Shown here piece after piece: positions 60,266-64,000 of a DNA stretch of 64,000 nucleotides. The notes under the pieces are model-generated. The model searched no databases. It saw only the letters and a program-made list of their open reading frames with translations, and had not been told where the DNA came from. Where the stretch lies: positions 62,001 through 126,000 of the forward strand of contig NZ_JAGGPL010000002.1 in NCBI RefSeq assembly GCF_018613805.1, written 5' to 3'. Each line of letters begins with the position of its first letter. Within the stretch, counting starts at the first letter, position 1. Position numbers and translations under genes: made by a program. Source of the stretch: Arthrobacter sp. ISL-48. Lineage in GTDB: Bacteria; Actinomycetota; Actinomycetes; Actinomycetales; Micrococcaceae.

Positions 60266-60916
60266 TTAGGCGGGCAGGACAGCGAAGCTTCCGGTGAGGA
60301 TGCTGGGTTCGTTCTCCGGATTGACCTTCGCGGAGATCGCCTGGCCCACTGTTTTTGCCTGGCGAAGCACTTCCTTGGGAGAGGGCGTAATGAGCTCACC
60401 TACCCCCACGAGGTAAATGCCGATGGCCCGCATCGCGGCCGCCAGGTTGCGGCCCACCGTGATACCGAAGTCGTTGAGCATGCGCCGCAGCTGGCTGTGC
60501 GCGCACCGGGTCAGCACAATGTGGTCAGCCAGGAGGATGCCGGTGGGAGTGTGCACTTCCCACTGGCAGGCTGGGGGCTCGTCCGAATGTTCGCCCGGTG
60601 CCCCGCCCACCATCGTTAGCTGGACCGCCCGGGTGGTGTTGCGGACATCCATGCCATGGCTGGCCGCGTAGATGCGAAGGTGGCGGAGGATTTCGTTCCT
60701 CTCCCGGAGGGAGTCGGAGTCGGCTGCATCGCAGCGCTGGAGTGAAGCTGTGTTGGCCGGTTGCCCGGCTCCCAGGATGTCGAGTCCATCCACCACGATT
60801 GAGTCCACGCCGCGCCGGCGCAGTTCTGCGGCGACGGCCAGGCCGGAAAGGCCCGTACCAATGACCACAGTGGTGGTCTGCTCGGTTCCGCCGTTCATGG
60901 GCATGCTTGACACCAC
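60266..60916 (-). CDS. Short FAD/NAD(P)-binding protein
   Basis: A 216-residue protein with an N-terminal dinucleotide-binding motif (TTVVIGTGLSGLAVAAELRRRGVDSIVVDG) and later RNEILRHLRIYAASHGMDVRNTTRAVQL, which resembles flavin monooxygenase-like oxidoreductases. TGILLADHIVLTRCA may be the second strand near the flavin. Full flavoproteins of this type are about 350-450 residues, so this one is short and may lack the second nucleotide domain. A strong AAAGGAGG site six bases before GTG 60916 supports that start. Substrate unknown. Confidence 0.65.
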   Translation of the reverse strand: MVSSMPMNGGTEQTTTVVIGTGLSGLAVAAELRRRGVDSIVVDGLDILGAGQPANTASLQRCDAADSDSLRERNEILRHLRIYAASHGMDVRNTTRAVQLTMVGGAPGEHSDEPPACQWEVHTPTGILLADHIVLTRCAHSQLRRMLNDFGITVGRNLAAAMRAIGIYLVGVGELITPSPKEVLRQAKTVGQAISAKVNPENEPSILTGSFAVLPA

Positions 60917-61300
60917 AGTTTTCCTCCTTTGAAACAGTCGGCTAGCAGGCATCGTCCCCCTGCACACGTTCCGTTACCCCCAAAGTGCGGCCGCAGTACC
61001 TGGTCCGAGCATGTCCTAACCCTGAACATCCCGGACCAGCGATGCCTCGAAGACTACAGAACATTTACTGACATGGATACCCCAAACCCAAACATTCTTG
61101 CCAAGCAATGTTCGCGCTCTCATCCTTGACGGCGAGCGCCTGTGGATAACTTCTTGCTAACTGCCTGCGGACCGAGAATAGTGAGAAGTGGAGGCGGGCC
61201 TTCCTGACCGGGTACGTGCTGCGAGGCGGGTGCACGGGGAACGGGTCCGCTTCTGGCAGAATAGCCGCAACATCAGGCAGTATCGCGAGGAGGCGACCCA
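60917..61300. other. 384-bp gap upstream of universal stress protein gene
   Basis: The gap lies between the divergent small flavoprotein gene and the double-domain stress protein. It holds the flavoprotein ribosome site at its left end and an inverted repeat AACATT-N10-AATGTT at 61091-61112. GGAGG before the ATG is the stress gene's ribosome site. No gene or clear promoter was recognised. Confidence 0.5.
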
Positions 61301-62338
61301 ATGGGCGCACAGGAGACGCATCGGGACCCGGAACGGGACGGCAGCGGCAATTCTGCCGCCCCCCGGGGGATCGTTGTCGGCGTGGACGGTTCGGACCATG
61401 GCCAGTGCGCCCTCGTCTGGGCGGCCCGTGAGGCCGAGCGCCGCCGCCGCCCGTTGCATATTGTGACGGCATATTCGGTGCCCATCTTTGCCGCGTCAGG
61501 ACTGGACGGCGGCTACGCCACCGTGGATGACTCCGTGATCCGCGAAGGCGCTGAGGCGATCATCAGGCAAGCTTCGGAGAAGGTATCCGGCTACAGCATC
61601 GACGTCGATGCCTCCGTTGAGAATGGTGATGCCTCAGGGGTGCTGCTGGAGATGTCCGAAACGGCGGAGTTGCTGGTCTTCGGCACGCGCGGCCGGGGCG
61701 GCTTCGTGGGACGCCTGCTGGGCTCCGTGAGCAGCGCACTGCCTGCCCATGCAAAGTGTCCCACCGTGACTGTCCCGCTCATCTGCGCCGACAGGCTGGG
61801 GGAAACTACCGAGGATAAGCGGATCAAGGCCGAGCAGGCAAAATTCGGGCGCCAGCGCGTGGAGAACGTGGTGGTTGTGGGTGTGGACGGTTCCGAGCAG
61901 GCGCGGGTGGCTGTCCTGGAGGCGGCATCGCAGGCGGAGCGGATGGGTGCAACCCTGCGCGTGGTCTGCGCCGTCCCGCAGTACAGCGGTTCGCTGGCCT
62001 GGGTTCCCGCGCCCATGGACCGGAAGGCACTGTTCGCCGATATCCGCATGCAGCTGGATGCCGGTATGACCTGGCTCAAGAGCCACTATCCCAACCTTCC
62101 CATGGAGTCCGAGTTGAAGGACGGCTCCCCTGTCGAAGTGCTGGTGGAGGCCAGCCGGCACGTGGAGCTGGTGGTGGTGGGCACCCGCGGCCGTGGCGGA
62201 TTCACAGGCATGCTTCTCGGATCCACTTCAGATGGCGTGCTTCACCATGCCAAGGGGCCGGTCCTGGTGGTTCCGGACCACGAGGACCCGCGGCTCGCGG
62301 ACAGAGCCAGTTTCGGCCCCATCCTGGGCGCCGCTTAA
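61301..62338 (+). CDS. Universal stress protein, two tandem domains
   Basis: A 345-residue protein with two UspA folds. Domain 1 (about 22-165) begins GIVVGVDGSDHGQCALVWAAREAE and ends with the ATP motif GTRGRGGFVGRLLGSVSSAL. Domain 2 (about 188-335) begins VVVVGVDGSEQARVAVLEAA and ends GTRGRGGFTGMLLGSTSDGVLHHAKGPVLVVP. Both keep the G-x2-G-x9-G-S/T nucleotide-binding pattern. A very good GGAGG site precedes the ATG. It is followed after 29 bp by the PEP-synthase-like gene, as in hypoxia or dormancy loci of other actinobacteria. Confidence 0.88.
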   Translation: MGAQETHRDPERDGSGNSAAPRGIVVGVDGSDHGQCALVWAAREAERRRRPLHIVTAYSVPIFAASGLDGGYATVDDSVIREGAEAIIRQASEKVSGYSIDVDASVENGDASGVLLEMSETAELLVFGTRGRGGFVGRLLGSVSSALPAHAKCPTVTVPLICADRLGETTEDKRIKAEQAKFGRQRVENVVVVGVDGSEQARVAVLEAASQAERMGATLRVVCAVPQYSGSLAWVPAPMDRKALFADIRMQLDAGMTWLKSHYPNLPMESELKDGSPVEVLVEASRHVELVVVGTRGRGGFTGMLLGSTSDGVLHHAKGPVLVVPDHEDPRLADRASFGPILGAA

Positions 62339-62367
62339 CCGTCCGCGTCATCCACAGGAGGCGTGCG

Positions 62368-64000
62368 ATGCCCGGGTCCCCTGCAGCACCTGACAATTTC
62401 CCACGGGAAACGGGAGAAGCACCGGGAGTCGAGGCCCCGGAACGGAAGCTCGTCTTGCCTTTGGCCCAGATCCACGCCGGGATGGTGCTGCTTGCGGGCG
62501 GTAAAGCTGCGAACCTTGGCGAGCTGGTGATCGGCGGGCTGCCTGTGCCGGATGGCTTCTGCCTGACTACCGACGCCTACCGGCTGGCCACCGCCTCCGA
62601 AAACCTACCCCTGGCCGGGCCCCTCGGCGAGGTGCTCCGTGCGCTGGCGTCCACGCCCGGCGACCGATTGTTGGAACTGTCCGCCCTGGCCGGCCGGGCA
62701 CGAGCCATCATCCAGGGCGGTGACATCCCGCCCGGGATCGCTGCTGCCGTGACGGAGGCTTATGCGGCGCTGGGGCAGGGCGTTCCGGTGGCCGTGAGGT
62801 CCTCAGCCACGGCCGAGGACCTTCCGTTCGCCAGCTTCGCCGGTCAGCAGGATACTTACCTCAACGTCGTGGGTGCCGACGCCGTCCTGGAGGCCGTGAA
62901 GGACTGCTGGGCGTCCCTCTGGACCGACCGGGCCGTCAGTTACCGGGCAAACCGGGGTATCGATCCCGCGGCCGTGGCCCTCGCCGTCGTCGTCCAACGG
63001 ATGGTGGACGCCGCGGCGGCCGGCGTGATGTTTACCGCCAACCCGATCACCGGTCGCCGGCAGGAGGCCGTCATCGATGCCAGTCCGGGGCTGGGCGAGG
63101 CAGTGGTCTCCGGAGCCGTCAACCCGGACCACTTTGTGGCGGACCCGGTCACGGGACGGGTTATTGAGCGGCGTCTCGGAGACAAGCGGATGATGGTCCG
63201 GCCGCTGCCTGGCGGCGGAACGGAGGCCGTCGAAGTCCCCGACGCCGGCGCAAGCCCCTGCCTGACTGACGGCCAGGTGGCTGAGCTGGCTGCCCTTGGC
63301 TTGCGGGCCGAGAAGCTTTTCGGGGCGCCGCAGGACACGGAATGGGCCGTAAGCCGTGACGGCGGGTTGTGGCTGACGCAGTCACGGCCCATCACCACTT
63401 TGTATCCTGTTCCGGAGCGGGCTTCCGCAGGGGATGGCCCCCGAGTTTACCTGTGCTTCAGCCTTGCCCAGGGCCTGACCAGGCCCATCACACCCATGGG
63501 CCTGGCCGCCCTCCGGCTCATTGGCTCGTCCGTGGCCCGGACAGCGCGGTTCAACGTCCCTGAGCCACGCCAGGGGCCATCCCCTTATGCCGAAGCCGGC
63601 CAGCGCATCTACATCGACCTGACCACTGTGGTCCGCAGCAGCACCGGGCGGCGGATTGTCCCGCGGGTGTTTGACGTGATGGAGGCACGGTCCGCCACGG
63701 TGTTGCGCCGGGTCTTCGACGATCCGAGGTTCTCCGTAACGCGTAGGACCCCGCTGGGCCTGCTCCGGCACGTAGTCCCCGCAGCAGCGCGGGCCCATGT
63801 TCCCGAAACGCTTCTCCGTGCACTGTTCAGGCCGGACGCAGCGCTGCGACGGCTGAATCGGTTTTCCAATGAATTCGGCAGCTCACTGCAGCTGCCGGCG
63901 GATGCCACCCCGGCCGCACGCCTCGACCATGCCGAGCACCTCCTGGGCGCCCGTCTCTTTGCCGTTGTGCCCGCCACCCTCCCGCTCGCCGCCTTGGGAT
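62368..64000 (+). CDS. PEP synthase / rifampicin phosphotransferase-like enzyme (3' end missing)
   Basis: The frame is open from ATG 62368 (AGGAGG site) to the window end, 544 codons. The ATP-grasp domain has GKAANLGELVIGGLPVPDGFCLTTDAYRL, VAVRSSATAEDLPFASFAGQ and AGVMFTANPITGRR, then WLTQSRPIT. The linker after it (VYLCFSLAQGLTRPITPMGL) is typical of rifampicin phosphotransferases and PEP-synthase-like proteins. The swivelling phosphohistidine domain lies beyond the window, so the substrate (pyruvate or a drug) cannot be told. It follows the double Usp gene closely. Confidence 0.82.
   Translation, partial: MPGSPAAPDNFPRETGEAPGVEAPERKLVLPLAQIHAGMVLLAGGKAANLGELVIGGLPVPDGFCLTTDAYRLATASENLPLAGPLGEVLRALASTPGDRLLELSALAGRARAIIQGGDIPPGIAAAVTEAYAALGQGVPVAVRSSATAEDLPFASFAGQQDTYLNVVGADAVLEAVKDCWASLWTDRAVSYRANRGIDPAAVALAVVVQRMVDAAAAGVMFTANPITGRRQEAVIDASPGLGEAVVSGAVNPDHFVADPVTGRVIERRLGDKRMMVRPLPGGGTEAVEVPDAGASPCLTDGQVAELAALGLRAEKLFGAPQDTEWAVSRDGGLWLTQSRPITTLYPVPERASAGDGPRVYLCFSLAQGLTRPITPMGLAALRLIGSSVARTARFNVPEPRQGPSPYAEAGQRIYIDLTTVVRSSTGRRIVPRVFDVMEARSATVLRRVFDDPRFSVTRRTPLGLLRHVVPAAARAHVPETLLRALFRPDAALRRLNRFSNEFGSSLQLPADATPAARLDHAEHLLGARLFAVVPATLPLAALG

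Noticed and set aside
1..64000. CRISPR arrays, tRNAs, rRNAs and insertion sequences
   Set aside because: I looked for regularly spaced repeats, cloverleaf-like segments, rRNA sequence and transposase motifs and found none; the tandem repeats seen have no spacers.

Overview
The window looks like chromosomal DNA of a high-GC Gram-positive actinobacterium of the Micrococcales, most likely Arthrobacter or Pseudarthrobacter. The evidence is the strong G/C bias at third codon positions, frequent GTG and TTG starts, ATGA/GTGA/TTGA stop-start overlaps, a DUF222/HNH endonuclease, DUF3618 and holin-type small membrane proteins, a SigB/SigF-like sigma factor, and hut, tct and LacI-type sugar ABC modules of the kind common in soil arthrobacters. 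The species call is inference from gene content. I saw no rRNA, tRNA, CRISPR array, insertion sequence or phage genes.

Layout. 1-1744: the C-terminal part of a secreted repeat protein built from about 103-residue Ig-like units. 1.8-10 kb: a run of single-function genes (DUF222/HNH endonuclease, DUF445 membrane protein, glycerophosphodiesterase, AzlCD amino-acid exporter, small unknowns, TetR regulator, thiamine-binding protein, O-methyltransferase). 10.3-16.5 kb: an envelope-stress neighbourhood with a BrkB-family protein, a DUF3618 protein, a holin-family protein, a Gly/Gln-rich partner, a coiled-coil membrane protein, an epimerase and a sigma factor. 16.5-27.6 kb: a sugar/glycan locus whose first six genes are translationally coupled (GmhB-like phosphatase, GT9 heptosyltransferase-like enzyme, two further glycosyltransferases, GmhA isomerase, HldE kinase/nucleotidyltransferase), followed by an SDR, an aldehyde dehydrogenase, a second HldE and a spermidine-synthase-like protein. 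This would make ADP-D-glycero-manno-heptose and transfer it to an unknown acceptor, which is unusual for a Gram-positive cell and is the most interesting system here.

27.6-31 kb: LysR regulator, MHS-family transporter and 3-hydroxybutyrate-dehydrogenase-like SDR. 31.4-32.8 kb: divergent HxlR (QorR-like) and QorB-like quinone reductase. 32.9-36.2 kb: amino-acid permease, then a membrane protein-XRE-oxidoreductase operon with a palindrome over its promoter. 36.2-41.6 kb: DinB protein, phosphotransferase, an asparagine-synthetase-like amidotransferase of the N-acetylglutaminylglutamine type, a nitrilase-family amidase and a peptidase C26 amidotransferase. 41.8-46.1 kb: IclR regulator and hutUH for histidine degradation; hutG lies separately at 57 kb. 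47-50.4 kb: sugar ABC transporter with two LacI-type operators upstream. 50.8-56.9 kb: universal stress protein, tctCBA tricarboxylate transporter and its divergent CitA/CitB-type two-component system. 57-64 kb: hutG, purine permease, CopC protein, a small flavoprotein-like protein, a double-domain universal stress protein and the start of a PEP-synthase/rifampicin-phosphotransferase-like enzyme that runs off the end.

A shared palindrome around TAAGCATGCTTA sits in three divergent promoter regions (13.6, 15.4 and 39.7 kb) and may tie the stress genes and the amidotransferase locus to one regulator.
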